Made by a program: the position numbers and the translations under genes
Notes under the pieces: model-generated
The model's database searches: none
What the model was told of the DNA's origin: nothing
What the model saw: only the letters and a program-made list of their open reading frames with translations
Assembly: GCA_003600225.1 (NCBI GenBank)
Contig: QZFT01000015.1
Coordinates: 99,928 to 163,927, forward strand
Length of the DNA stretch: 64,000 nucleotides
DNA from: Pseudonocardiaceae bacterium YIM PH 21723
GTDB lineage: Bacteria; Actinomycetota; Actinomycetes; Mycobacteriales; Pseudonocardiaceae
Direction: 5' to 3'
Part shown: one piece after another, positions 20,644 to 29,528 of the stretch
How the letters are laid out: every line of letters starts with the position of its first letter
Numbering within the stretch: the stretch's first letter is position 1

Positions 20644-21711
20644 ATGATCGGGACACAGACCGCCCACGAGGCGGAGAACCTGCCTGGGCACCTGATGCGC
20701 TCGGAGATCGACGAGACTCCGGACGCACTGGCCAGGATCCTGGCCAACCGGGACGCCATCGTCGAGGTGGCCGAGCAGATCAAGTCCGCGGACCCCCGGT
20801 TCGTGCTGCTGGCCGCGCGTGGCACCTCGGACCACGCGGCGCTGTACGCCAAGTACCTGATCGAGGTGCTGTGGCAGAAGCCGTGCGGACTGGTCTCTCC
20901 GTCCACCACGACCCTGTACGAGGCCCGTCCGGACATGTCGGACGTGCTGCTGCTGTCGGTGAGCCAGAGTGGTGGCTCGCCGGACCTCAGCGAGGTGACC
21001 AAGGTCGCCGCCGAGCAGGGCGCGCTGACCGTCGCGGTCACCAACACCCCGGACTCGCCGATGAACCGCGCGGCGAAACTGGGCATCGACATCCACGCCG
21101 GACCGGAGCTCGCGGTGGCCGCCACCAAGAGCTACACCGCGCAGCTGCTGTCGCTGTACCTGCTGATCGACGCCATCCGCGGCGGCGACGGCTCGGACGC
21201 GGTGCGCATCCCGGAGCTGGCCCGATTCACCCTGGACAGCACGGCCACCGAGGTCGCCGAAGCGGTGCAGCGCTACCGCTTCGTCGGCCGCATGGTCACC
21301 ACCGGCCGCGGCTACTCCTGGGCCACGGCGGCCGAGGGCGCGCTGAAGCTGGCGGAGACCTCGTACCTGACCGCGCGCACCTACTCCGGCGCCGACCTGC
21401 TGCACGGCCCGGTGGCCGCGGTGGACGACCAGACGGCCGTCCTGGCGGTCTGCTCGGCCGGCCGCGGTGGCCAGGCCATGCCCGAGGTGGTCAACCGGGT
21501 CCGCGACCGCGGCGGCGATGTGCTCGCCGTGGGCTCGGCGACCTCCGATGTCTCCGCGCACCTGCGGATCGGCACCCCGGAGTGCGCCGAGGAGCTGTCG
21601 CCGATCCTGGAGATCCTGCCCGTCCAGCGGCTGGCCCTCGGCCTGTCGCTCGTCCGTGGTGGCGACCCGGACAACCCGCGCGGCCTGTCCAAGGTGACCA
21701 AGACCCGCTAG
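20644..21711 (+). CDS. SIS-domain glucosamine-6-phosphate deaminase (NagB-II type)
   Basis: A 355-residue protein with two SIS domains like the isomerase half of GlmS. Visible are MRSEIDETPDAL, AARGTSDHAA, LLLSVSQSGGSPDL (phosphosugar loop), ELAVAATKSYTAQLLSL and SYLTARTYSGADLLHGP. There is no glutaminase domain. GlmS-like stand-alone SIS proteins in GlcNAc operons are known deaminases (NagB-II) making fructose-6-phosphate. No classical NagB is in the window, so this gene plausibly completes the pathway nagZ - kinase - nagA - deaminase. Last gene of the das operon. Confidence 0.8.
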   Translation: MIGTQTAHEAENLPGHLMRSEIDETPDALARILANRDAIVEVAEQIKSADPRFVLLAARGTSDHAALYAKYLIEVLWQKPCGLVSPSTTTLYEARPDMSDVLLLSVSQSGGSPDLSEVTKVAAEQGALTVAVTNTPDSPMNRAAKLGIDIHAGPELAVAATKSYTAQLLSLYLLIDAIRGGDGSDAVRIPELARFTLDSTATEVAEAVQRYRFVGRMVTTGRGYSWATAAEGALKLAETSYLTARTYSGADLLHGPVAAVDDQTAVLAVCSAGRGGQAMPEVVNRVRDRGGDVLAVGSATSDVSAHLRIGTPECAEELSPILEILPVQRLALGLSLVRGGDPDNPRGLSKVTKTR

Positions 21712-21727
21712 TACCTTCTTCACGGCT

Positions 21728-21766
21728 GAACAGGCCCGGACCCGCACCGACGGTCCGGGCCTGTTC
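21728..21766 (+). terminator. Terminator of the das operon
   Basis: Perfect 14-bp stem GAACAGGCCCGGAC / GTCCGGGCCTGTTC with an 11-base loop, then GTTTTCC. It starts 16 bases after the stop codon of the SIS-domain gene. It separates the aminosugar operon from the type VII secretion cassette. Confidence 0.85.
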
Positions 21767-21882
21767 GTTTTCCGGTGCCTGACAACGATGTCGGGTAGAT
21801 CGGATACCTGTTCCCGGGACAACACGTTTTGGTAACCGCTACCCTTTCGTGCGCGGGAACACTTGTGGGGATGGGGACCGGT

Positions 21883-22194
21883 ATGCCACAGATCAACGTG
21901 GGCGGCGGCTACACGATCGACCTGGAAGAGGGCCGACGCTTCGTCAAGGTACTCAGGAATCACCTGGACACGCTGACGGACGAGTACGCGAAACATTCGC
22001 GTCAGATCAACGTGGCGCCGCCGGGTGATGACGTGTACAGCCGCGCCTTCGCGAAGACCTCCACCGACATGGTCGTCGAGTTCCACAACTGGGTGGTCGG
22101 TATGCAGAAGGATCTGCGCGAGAAGATCAAGAGTGTGAACGCTCAGCTGGCGAACTACGGCCTGGCCGAAGACGACAACATCATGAAGGCGTGA
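21883..22194 (+). CDS. PE-like/WXG100-like type VII secretion substrate
   Basis: A 103-residue, mostly helical protein without a signal peptide. Near the C terminus is YGLAE, which fits the YxxxD/E export signal of PE-type type VII substrates. It starts MPQINVGGGYTIDLEEGRRF; ATG 21883 is preferred over ATG 21871 because GGGGA lies about 6 bases upstream. It opens a four-gene cassette (this gene, DUF3558 lipoprotein, PPE-like, EspG) with gaps of 3-16 bases, which supports a PE/PPE-like exported pair. There is no ESX ATPase or channel gene here. Confidence 0.65.
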   Translation: MPQINVGGGYTIDLEEGRRFVKVLRNHLDTLTDEYAKHSRQINVAPPGDDVYSRAFAKTSTDMVVEFHNWVVGMQKDLREKIKSVNAQLANYGLAEDDNIMKA

Positions 22195-22197
22195 TCC

Positions 22198-22779
22198 GTG
22201 CGTATCTCCCGACTTTCCCTCGTCCTGAGCGCTGCGGCGCTGGTCGCAGTCTCCGCCTGCAATGGCGGTGGCACCGCGTCTCCGAGCAGCTCGGCACCGA
22301 CCAGCAGCGCTGCCAAGGTCGCCAACCCGCTGAACACCGACAAGCTCAAGGCCGACCTGTGCAAGGGTCTCACCGCAGCACAGCTCCAGCCCTACACGGG
22401 CGTCATCGCGAGCAGCAAGCTGGAGAGTGAAGGAGCCGACTCGTCCGGCTGCACTTTCCACCCCAAAAACGTCGACTCGATCAATGTGGGGATCAACTAC
22501 TTCCCGAAACTTGGTCCGGCCGACTTGAAGGCTGCTAAGGCTGGTTTCCCCTGGAACGAGGACACCACCCCCATCGACGGGTACTACACCAGGCACGCCT
22601 CGCAGGCGAAGGATCAGAAGAGCGGCGCCTGCGGCACCGCGGTAGCCGTCAATGACACAACCTCGGTCGAGGTCTTGGCTCAGACGTCCAACGAGGCCGA
22701 CCCAAACTACGCACAGATGTGCACCGTCAGCGACAAGCTGGCCAAGCAGCTGATAGAGAACCTGAAGGCAGGTAACTGA
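22198..22779 (+). CDS. DUF3558 lipoprotein
   Basis: A 193-residue lipoprotein with signal peptide and lipobox VSAC (Cys20), then a Ser/Pro linker. The folded domain (about 45-193) has paired Cys residues (LCKGL, GCTF, GACGT, MCTV), matching the DUF3558 family as I know it in Pseudonocardiaceae and mycobacteria. GTG start, coupled to the PE-like gene. Such lipoproteins often accompany PPE/EspG-like genes; their role is unknown. Confidence 0.8.
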   Translation: MRISRLSLVLSAAALVAVSACNGGGTASPSSSAPTSSAAKVANPLNTDKLKADLCKGLTAAQLQPYTGVIASSKLESEGADSSGCTFHPKNVDSINVGINYFPKLGPADLKAAKAGFPWNEDTTPIDGYYTRHASQAKDQKSGACGTAVAVNDTTSVEVLAQTSNEADPNYAQMCTVSDKLAKQLIENLKAGN

Positions 22780-22781
22780 TC

Positions 22782-23948
22782 ATGGGTGGCCGGTCTTTCC
22801 AGCCAGGGGCTGAGAATGTGTGCACGGTGGATGGTCCGACCGGCACCCTGTACGACCAGTTCTATACGAATGCCAAGGGCACCGACTCGCTGAACAAGGG
22901 CGCGCAGGCGTTCAAGAAGTTCAGCGAGACCTTCGAGCACCTGAACACCAGCCTGACCAAGGACCTAGCCGGTTTCAAGGCCAATTTCGAAGGTTCCGCC
23001 TCCGAGGCCATGGGGCAGGCGTTCAAACCGCTGATCAGCGATTTCGGCAAGGGCCGGGACCTGGCCACGAAGGCCGCCCACGAGTACGAGCGGCAGGCCG
23101 AGCACTTCAACACCACCAAGCCGAAGATCCAGAAGGCGGTGGATGTCCCGCCGCCGGGTTTCTGGGACGGCAAGGTGCCCTGGAACACCGACCACGACGA
23201 CGCCAAAGAGAAGAACAACGAGGTCACCACCGGCAACGAGGCCGCGTACGGCGCCTACAAGAACAACACCCGGATCACCGCTACCGCGCTGCCGGTCTTC
23301 GACCCCAACGCCGGTAACCCCGGTGGTACCGGTGGCCAGCAGGCCGGTTACGGCGGCGGCCAGGTGGGCGGCCCCGGAGGCGGCGGTGCCGGTGGCTACG
23401 GCGGCTACAGCGGCTCGCAGGGTGGTCACGGCGGCTCGGTCCCCGGCTACACACCGTCCTACGGTCCCGGCACGGAGATCGGCCAGCGGAACGCCGCGCC
23501 TGCTCCGCCCGCCCCGGTGGGCGGCACGCCTGTCGACCACGGCGGCCCCCGTCCGACGCCTGTTGGTGGCGGACTCGGCATGCCGATCGGCGGCATCGGT
23601 GGCTCCGGCTCCGGTAGCGGCGGCCGGCTGGGCGGCGGCGCGGGCGGTCGGGTGAGCGGCCTCGGCGGCAGCGGATCGGCCGGCGGCCTGGGTGGACGCG
23701 GCAGTGTCGGCGGCCCGAGCGGCGGCCTGGGCGGTGCGGCCGGTGACGGCATGCACGGCAAGCCCGGTACGGCGGCCGGTAAGGCCGGCGCTCCCGGTCA
23801 GGGCGGCATGGGCGGCGGCGGTCGTGGCGGTAGCCAGGGCGGCGATGACGACTACGAGCACGAGACCGCCTCGTACCTCCAGGGCGAGCACCTGAGCGAG
23901 ATCGTGGGCGACCTGCCGCCTACTCCGCCAGCGGTCATCGGCGGATAA
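22782..23948 (+). CDS. PPE-like type VII secretion protein with Gly-rich domain
   Basis: 388 residues. Residues 1-150 are helical and PPE/WXG-like (FEHLNTSLTKDLAGFKANFEGSASEAMGQAF), with the usual Trp of WxG replaced by Phe-Glu-Gly. Residues about 175-350 are a Gly/Ser/Pro low-complexity region. The C-terminal tail is acidic, has ASYLQGEHLSE, and ends PPTPPAVIGG. The SYL ... PPxVIG tail recurs in the protein at 36465-37187, next to the other EspG gene, so it may be a family signal. It is flanked by DUF3558 and EspG genes on one transcript. Likely surface-located. Confidence 0.7.
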   Translation: MGGRSFQPGAENVCTVDGPTGTLYDQFYTNAKGTDSLNKGAQAFKKFSETFEHLNTSLTKDLAGFKANFEGSASEAMGQAFKPLISDFGKGRDLATKAAHEYERQAEHFNTTKPKIQKAVDVPPPGFWDGKVPWNTDHDDAKEKNNEVTTGNEAAYGAYKNNTRITATALPVFDPNAGNPGGTGGQQAGYGGGQVGGPGGGGAGGYGGYSGSQGGHGGSVPGYTPSYGPGTEIGQRNAAPAPPAPVGGTPVDHGGPRPTPVGGGLGMPIGGIGGSGSGSGGRLGGGAGGRVSGLGGSGSAGGLGGRGSVGGPSGGLGGAAGDGMHGKPGTAAGKAGAPGQGGMGGGGRGGSQGGDDDYEHETASYLQGEHLSEIVGDLPPTPPAVIGG

Positions 23949-23964
23949 GAACCAGGAGAAACGC

Positions 23965-24774
23965 GTGTTGCAGGGGACCGTCCGTGTGTCCACTCTGGCC
24001 TGGCAGGTGGTGCGTACCCGCGCGGGTATCGAGGAACAACACCATGTGCTGAGCGCGGATCACGGACCGGCCGTGCTGGACGGCAACGAGGACGTGCTGC
24101 GCCAGGCGTTCGACGAGCTCAACATGGCCGGGCTGGCCAGCGGAACCGAGGTGCACCCCGATCTGGTGCGGGCCATCGGTTTCCTGACCCGCCCGGCACT
24201 GGAGCTGCACGGCTGGCTCGGCTACCACGACCGCACCACCGTCGGCTTCGTCGCGGCGACGGACGGCCAGAGCGGGATCCTCGCCAGGCGCAGCGAGACC
24301 GCGATCCAGCTGGACCCGATCGCACCCGACTCGCTGCCGGACATCGTCATCGGGCTGCTGCCGCAGCTTCCCGCGGCACACGGCCGATCCATCACCGTCC
24401 CCAAGTCCACTTTGGACGAGATCGCCGGCGACGCACCCGCCCCGAAGCAGCCCGAGCCCGATGACGGACTCGGCTTCCTGATGCGGGACGAGCCCCAGCG
24501 TGACCCGGAGCGCGAAGCCCTGGAATGGGTCATCCAGCTCCCCAGGCTGGGCGGCGGCCGGATCTACGCCGCCGGCCGGGATCACGTGGGCCGCCGCCGC
24601 AAGTCACCGAACCCGATCACCTACGTGGACACCGAGCCGGGCCGCTGGGCGATGCAGCTGAAGCCGTCCGACTCCGGCGAGCCGTGGGGCGTGCTGCTGC
24701 CGGCCTCTCCGGCGTACCTGCACTACGAGGTCTCCCGGCTGTTGCAGGACGTCACTCCCGCCGAACGGCACTAA
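23965..24774 (+). CDS. ESX secretion chaperone EspG family
   Basis: 269 residues. It has the EspG fold pattern: VRVSTLAWQVVRTRAG at the start, RPALELHGWLGYHDR, central SLPDIVIGLLPQLPAAHGRSITVP, and the C-terminal half EALEWVIQLPRLGGGRIYAAGRD, RWAMQLKPSDSGEPWGVLLPASPAYLHYEV. EspG binds PE/PPE pairs in the cytoplasm and keeps them soluble for type VII export. GTG start with AGGAG 7 bases upstream. Closes the cassette. Confidence 0.85.
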   Translation: MLQGTVRVSTLAWQVVRTRAGIEEQHHVLSADHGPAVLDGNEDVLRQAFDELNMAGLASGTEVHPDLVRAIGFLTRPALELHGWLGYHDRTTVGFVAATDGQSGILARRSETAIQLDPIAPDSLPDIVIGLLPQLPAAHGRSITVPKSTLDEIAGDAPAPKQPEPDDGLGFLMRDEPQRDPEREALEWVIQLPRLGGGRIYAAGRDHVGRRRKSPNPITYVDTEPGRWAMQLKPSDSGEPWGVLLPASPAYLHYEVSRLLQDVTPAERH

Positions 24775-24777
24775 CCC

Positions 24778-25868
24778 TCAAGGCCCGTGTCGTTTGCGGA
24801 AGGTCCAGCCACCATCGGGTCTTCGTAGCGTCTCCACCTGGTCGCCCAGGGCATGGATCGCCGTGTGGTGGTGCCCGCAGGCCAGCGCGAGGTTGGGCTC
24901 CTTGGTCTCCCCATCGAAGGCCCAGTGCCGAACGTGGTGGATGTCGGAGTACTCGGCGGGCATCTCGCAGCCCTCCCAGGAGCAGCGCATGTCCCGCACG
25001 GTCACCGCTCTGCGGATCGCCACCGGGACGACCCGGGTGGAGCGGCCCACATCGAGGATCTCGCCCTGCAGTCCCAGGATGATCCGGGTGATGTTGCAGT
25101 CGCAGGCGATCCGCCGCAGGGTTTCCGGGTCGATGACCCCGACCCGGTCGATGATCGCCTGCCCGGTCAGGGTCCCGGCGTTCCGCAGCTCGGAGAGCGT
25201 GCAGGTGACCTGGATCTGCGGCTTGTGGCCACCGCTGGAGGGCAGCTGCCCGCCACGCAGGGCGCGGTCGCAGATCTCGCCGAGGGCGTCGGCGCGTTTC
25301 TGCGCGGCGGTGCGTTCGTCCCTGTCACCGGCCACCGCCGGTGTGATGATCGCCTCCAGGGCGGCCCGCAGTTTGGCTCCGGCGTCCGAGTCGAGGTAGC
25401 CGCGCACGGAGACGAATCCGTCGGATTCGTGGATGTCCAGGCCGCGCCGCTCATACCGGTCGACGGCCTTCTCCGCATCGGCATCCGGATCCAGTTCGGC
25501 CAGCAGGTACCGCACGGCCAGGGCGACGGCTTCGGGGGTGTCGGACCGAGCCAGGTCGGTCAGGATGTGTTCGCGGTCCAGGAACCCCGCGCGGGTAACG
25601 CTGGTGTCTTGTGCAGCCCGGCGACGATCACGCGTACGTGGCCCAGGGTGATCTCACCGGCGGCGAAGAGTTTGTGGGTCAGCGGCAGTACGTTCAGGGC
25701 CTGACCGATCATCACGAGGTCGCGTGCCTCACGCCAACTGGTGTTGTGCTGCAAGCGCAGCCACTGCCGGGTGCCCAGCACGTCGGTGGTCTCGGTGGTG
25801 CCACGCCGGTCCATGGTGCCGACGGTGCCGATCAGCGTGCGGGCCTCGAACACATGATCGTTAGCCAC
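24778..25868 (-). pseudogene. DUF222/HNH endonuclease gene broken by a frameshift
   Basis: Two overlapping-phase pieces of one protein. The N-terminal piece (25868 to 25560) ends off-frame after LHKTPALPARG. The other frame continues with GFLDREHILTDLARSD and runs through DUF222 to a C-terminal HNH domain (CSWEGCEMPAEYSDIHH ... NLALACGHHHTAIH) ending at 24778. A one-base shift near 25590-25600 explains the break. These proteins are numerous in Actinobacteria (13E12-type) and may be selfish or repair nucleases. The HNH residues are intact, so decay is recent, or the shift is a sequencing error. Confidence 0.85.
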
Positions 25869-25918
25869 TCACTATCAGGTGAAACCGATTCGCCGCCAGC
25901 CGAAAGCCCCACCAGGGC

Positions 25919-25973
25919 CCGAAGTTGACGATGTTCGGAGCTCGTTCCTCGCCGCGAACATCGTCAACTTCGG
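25919..25973. repeat. Palindrome, copy 2 of the GTTGACGATGTTCG family
   Basis: 19-bp arms CCGAAGTTGACGATGTTCG and complement around the loop region GAGCTCGTTCCTCGCCG. Nearly identical over its whole 55 bases, including the loop, to copy 5 at 34963-35017, which suggests recent copying or conversion. It is 50 bases upstream of the broken HNH gene and adjoins a composite-repeat half. Confidence 0.75.
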
Positions 25974-25989
25974 AACGACGACAGGAAAG

Positions 25990-26086
25990 TCAGGCGTGCA
26001 CCCACCCAACAAGAAGGCAGGAAAGACGCAAACCCCGGCCCGACTCCCCCTCCAAAGCCATCTTTCGACAGCCACCAGACCCAACC
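25990..26086. repeat. Composite repeat, right arm only (copy D)
   Basis: Matches the right outer arm of the composite element: CAGGCGTGCACCCACCC ... AAGGCAGGAAAGACGC ... CTCCCCCTCCAAAGCC. The left arm and inner modules are missing. It ends 4 bases before the nagA stop codon and directly follows palindrome copy 2. Confidence 0.7.
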
Positions 26087-26090
26087 CAGA

Positions 26091-27284
26091 TCAGTTTCCG
26101 GCGGCGGGCACCGAAACCTCCCGGGACATCGCGGGCACCGGAATCGATTCGTCCGCGTCGAACACCAGGTTTCCGCCCACCCAGACCTTGCGAGGGTGCC
26201 ATTCGGCGTCCCACAGCACCAGATCCGCGTGCGCTCCTGTCTCGATCCGGCCGATCTTCTTCTCCCCCAGCACATTCGCGGGTACCTCACTGGCCGCGGT
26301 GAGGGCGACGGCCGGGTCGATGCCCAGGCCGATGATGTTGCGCACCGCGCGGTCCAGGGTGAGCGCCGAGCCGGCGATGGTGCCCTCCGGGGAACGCGGC
26401 ACGCCCTCCTCGGTGAGCAGCACTTCGGCGCCGCCGAGCAGGTAGCTGCCGGGCGGCATGCCGGCGGCGGCCACCGCGTCGGTGACCAGCGCGACCCGCG
26501 GGCCGGCGGCGTTGAACACGAGTTTGCAGATCTCGCCGGAGACGTGGGCCAGGTCGGCGATCAGGCCGAGGGTGTACCGGTCGTCGACCAGCGCGGCGCC
26601 GGGCACGCCCGGTTCGCGGTGGCCCAGGGGGCGCTGGGCGTTGAACAGGTGGGTGATCATCCGGGCCCCCGCGTCGGCGGCGGCGTGGGTCTGCGCGGCG
26701 GTCGCGTCGGAGTGGCCGACGGCGACCAGCACACCGGCATCGGTGAGCCTGCGGACCGCCTCCATGCCACCGGGCAGCTCCGGGGCGAGGGTGACCTTGC
26801 GCAGCGCGGCGGCGATCACCGGGTCGCGCAGGATCGTGTCCAGGTGGGCGGCGGTCGGGTGCTCCATCAACGCGGGCTCGTGCACGCCGTGCCGGTCCGG
26901 GGAGATGAACGGGCCCTCGAAGTGCAGGCCGAGGGTGCGCGCGCCGATACCGGCGGGGATCTGGGCGATGGCGGCCAGCAACTCGTGGGCCTGCCGGGTG
27001 ATGGTCGGCACCTTGGCGGTGATCAGCGTCGGCAGGAAGCTCGTGACGCCGGTCGACGGCAGCGCGCGCACCACCGTGCGCATGGCGTCCGCGTCCACCT
27101 CGGCGAAGTCGACGCCGACGGCGCCGTTGATCTGGATGTCCACCAGACCGGCGGTGAGCACGCCTTCAGCAGGCTCGGCGGTGTCCCTGACCTCGGCGAT
27201 GTGCCCGTCGGTGACGTGGACCGCGACCGGCCCGCTGATCTTGCGACCGAGTAGTGCCCCGCTAGCTGCGATGACGGCGCTCAA
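26091..27284 (-). CDS. nagA: N-acetylglucosamine-6-phosphate deacetylase
   Basis: Removes acetate from GlcNAc-6-phosphate to give glucosamine-6-phosphate, the DasR inducer. The 397-residue amidohydrolase shows GLHFEGPFISPDRHG with the metal Glu, VGHSDATAAQTHAAADAG and ITHLFNAQRP with metal His residues, and LVTDAVAAAGMPPG with the catalytic Asp. A dre operator lies 10 bases upstream of the start, so DasR should repress it directly. The gene is alone, with repeats on its 3' side. Confidence 0.95.
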   Translation of the reverse strand: MSAVIAASGALLGRKISGPVAVHVTDGHIAEVRDTAEPAEGVLTAGLVDIQINGAVGVDFAEVDADAMRTVVRALPSTGVTSFLPTLITAKVPTITRQAHELLAAIAQIPAGIGARTLGLHFEGPFISPDRHGVHEPALMEHPTAAHLDTILRDPVIAAALRKVTLAPELPGGMEAVRRLTDAGVLVAVGHSDATAAQTHAAADAGARMITHLFNAQRPLGHREPGVPGAALVDDRYTLGLIADLAHVSGEICKLVFNAAGPRVALVTDAVAAAGMPPGSYLLGGAEVLLTEEGVPRSPEGTIAGSALTLDRAVRNIIGLGIDPAVALTAASEVPANVLGEKKIGRIETGAHADLVLWDAEWHPRKVWVGGNLVFDADESIPVPAMSREVSVPAAGN

Positions 27285-27294
27285 CTGCCCTCCA

Positions 27295-27310
27295 TTGGTT
27301 TAGACCACCA
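27295..27310. promoter_or_regulatory. DasR operator (dre) before nagA
   Basis: TTGGTTTAGACCACCA, a good match to the dre pattern TGGTnTAGACCA. It sits 10-26 bases upstream of the nagA start on the minus strand, so bound DasR would block transcription start or early elongation. Confidence 0.82.
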
Positions 27311-27459
27311 TCAGAAAGGTAGCCGTCATACGCCCATTGGTAAACAGCCCAGAAGGTGCCGGGAAAGGCCCGAAAAGCTCATTTGATCGGTTGCATAATG
27401 CGCAATCCGTACGATGATCGACCGAGCGTGATGGCCCGAATACACGGCGTTCTACCCAT

Positions 27460-27506
27460 GCGAAGTTGACGATGTTCGGGCTCCGCCCGAACATCGTCAA
27501 CTTCGC
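27460..27506. repeat. Palindrome, copy 3 of the GTTGACGATGTTCG family
   Basis: Perfect 22-bp arms (27460-27481 and 27485-27506) with a 3-base loop TCC, the most compact copy. The outermost pair is G-C instead of C-G with both arms changed. It lies just past the stop codon of the DUF3159 gene, placed as a terminator for it, and about 150 bases upstream of the nagA dre. Confidence 0.75.
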
Positions 27507-27517
27507 GACCAGGGAGT

Positions 27518-28159
27518 TCAGGCGCCCGCGGACTCCGGCACGCGCGGGTGGCGCAGGCCCGGGTGGTCCTCGGGCAGCGCGGACCGCAGGGCCCACCACG
27601 CGGCGGCCAGGCTGGCCGCCTGGAGCGGCCAGGACAGGGCGACCCGGGCGATGCCGAGGGCGAGCACGGAACCGGACAGCCACAGGGCGCCGAACACCAC
27701 GACGCGGATCAGGTACTGGACCAGGAAGGCCCAGCTGGCCCGGCTGTACGCGCGCAGCAGATCCGGGTCCTTGCGCCAGCGCGTCTTCTGGCCGAGTACT
27801 GCTCCGACGATCACGCCGAGCAGCGGCCAGCGCAGCACGATGCTGATGATGAAGCCGAAGAAACTGGCCGCGTTCATCGCGATCTGCAGCAGGAAGAAGT
27901 CCTGCGCGCGGCCGGTGTACAGCACCACGATCACCGCCGCGGCGACGCCGAACAGGCCGATCAGCACCGGCCGCCACCGCTCGCCGCGGTACATCCGCCA
28001 CCCGCCGAGGCCGAGGCCCAGTACCAGGGCGATCAACGCGCCGAGGTGCACCGAATGGGACAGCAGCCACGCCGCCACGAACGCCACCGAGGGCAGCGTG
28101 GCGTCCACCGCACCGCGACGTCCGCCGAGCAGGTCGGCCAGGCTCTCCTGTTTCTGCAC
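27518..28159 (-). CDS. DUF3159 family membrane protein
   Basis: A 213-residue protein with about six membrane helices. It begins VQKQESLADLLGGRRGAVDATLPSVAF, the usual DUF3159 N terminus, and contains GWRMYRGERWRPVLIGLFG and GQKTRWRKDPDLLRAYSRASW, the family core. Function unknown. GTG 28159 is chosen for its AAGG 8 bases upstream; 28198 is the longer alternative. It is divergent from the ROK regulator. Confidence 0.85.
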   Translation of the reverse strand: MQKQESLADLLGGRRGAVDATLPSVAFVAAWLLSHSVHLGALIALVLGLGLGGWRMYRGERWRPVLIGLFGVAAAVIVVLYTGRAQDFFLLQIAMNAASFFGFIISIVLRWPLLGVIVGAVLGQKTRWRKDPDLLRAYSRASWAFLVQYLIRVVVFGALWLSGSVLALGIARVALSWPLQAASLAAAWWALRSALPEDHPGLRHPRVPESAGA

Positions 28160-28352
28160 GCTCTCAGCCTTCCCTAAGCGCACCGCGAAACGCCACATCG
28201 CGGCCGGACCGATACGACACCTTCAGCCGCCGCACATCGATACGCCAATCGTCGCAACGCGGCGGTAAGCCATTGACCAGCGGGTTTACTGAATCTACGC
28301 TGCGGCGAAACCGTCTTGGAAGTTGCCTATTCACACTTCACCGGGAGGCCAG

Positions 28353-29513
28353 GTGCGTGCCGGAAGCCCCCGTCTGCTGCGCGAGATCAACGACCGCGCG
28401 GCCATCGAGGCCCTGCTGCGCACCGGCCCGCTGTCCCGGGCCGAACTGGAAACCCACATCGGACTGTCCAAACCGGCCACCGCAGCCCTGCTGACCCGGC
28501 TGGAATCGGCCGGCACGGTGATCCGGCACGGTCTGCGTGGCGGTTCCCGGGGACCCCGGGCCCAGCTGTGGGCGGTCAACGGCGGGCTGGCGCATGTGGC
28601 CGCGGTCGACCTGACCCCGTTCTACGTGGACGTGGTGCTCGCGGACATCGCCGGCAACGTGGTCACCGAGCACTTCTCGCCGATGCCGCCCGCCGGTACC
28701 GCGGGCGTGCTCGGCGCGTTCACCGACGCGATCGCGGTGACCTGCGGTAAGGCCGGGCTCACGCCGCGCGCGCTGCGGCACCTGGTGGTCGGCGCGCCCG
28801 GCGGGGTGGACCCGAAGACCGGGCACCTGGAGTTCGCCCCGCACCTGCCCGGCTGGCAGGGCTTCGACCTGCCCGGCACGCTGCGGGACCGTCTCGGTTG
28901 TCCGGTCACTGTGGACAATGACGTGAATCTGGCCGCGGTGCAGGAGATGCACGTCGGCGAAGCGACCACAGTGGACAGTTTCGTGCTGGTCTGGCTGAGC
29001 CAGGGCATCGGTTCCGCCGTGGTGATGAACCGGGAACTGGTGCGTGGCGCCACCGGCGGCGCGGGCGAGATCGACTGGATGCGGGTACCGGACCCGGACA
29101 ATCCGGGCACCGGCTCCCGGCTGGGCGAACTGCTCAGCGGCGGCCGGCTCGTCACGCTCGGCAAGGCACACGGGGTCGGCGGCAACTCCAGTGACGCGGT
29201 GATCCGCACCGCGGTCCGGATGGGCCGCGCGGGCAACGGATTCCTGCGGGAGGTCGCCCGGCGGATCGCCATCGGGGTGGCGGGAGTGGTCAGCGTGCTC
29301 GACCCGGAACTCATCCTGCTGGCGGGCGAGCTCAGCCAGGCGGGCGGCGATCGGCTGGCCGAGCTGGTCGGCTCCCAGCTCTACGAACTCGTGGTGCCGC
29401 GACCCGAAGTACGTCGCGCCCAGGTCATCAGCAAGCCGGTCCGCAGCGGCGCCGTGCGCACCGCGCTGGCCGTGGCGCGGGAACAGACCTTCGGTGCTCC
29501 TCAAACCCTGTAA
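28353..29513 (+). CDS. ROK family transcription regulator
   Basis: 386 residues: an N-terminal winged helix (LLREINDRAAIEALLRTGPLSRAELE, LSKPATAALLTRLES) and a ROK sugar-kinase-like domain (VGAPGGVDPKTGHL, VTVDNDVNLAA). The usual CxCGxxGC zinc motif is absent, as in some NagC/Mlc relatives, so sensing may differ. GTG 28353 follows GGGAGG by 4 bases. It begins an operon with a sugar importer, GH4 enzyme and GlcNAc kinase and is its likely local regulator. No dre is seen before it. Confidence 0.87.
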   Translation: MRAGSPRLLREINDRAAIEALLRTGPLSRAELETHIGLSKPATAALLTRLESAGTVIRHGLRGGSRGPRAQLWAVNGGLAHVAAVDLTPFYVDVVLADIAGNVVTEHFSPMPPAGTAGVLGAFTDAIAVTCGKAGLTPRALRHLVVGAPGGVDPKTGHLEFAPHLPGWQGFDLPGTLRDRLGCPVTVDNDVNLAAVQEMHVGEATTVDSFVLVWLSQGIGSAVVMNRELVRGATGGAGEIDWMRVPDPDNPGTGSRLGELLSGGRLVTLGKAHGVGGNSSDAVIRTAVRMGRAGNGFLREVARRIAIGVAGVVSVLDPELILLAGELSQAGGDRLAELVGSQLYELVVPRPEVRRAQVISKPVRSGAVRTALAVAREQTFGAPQTL

Positions 29514-29528
29514 GTGAGCGGAGGGCTC

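Noticed and set aside
25560..25600. Programmed frameshift in the DUF222/HNH gene
   Set aside because: No slippery heptamer or downstream pseudoknot is evident; simple mutation or sequencing error is more likely.
28199..28352. A dre operator before the ROK operon
   Set aside because: No TGGTCTAGACCA-like dyad is present in this spacer.
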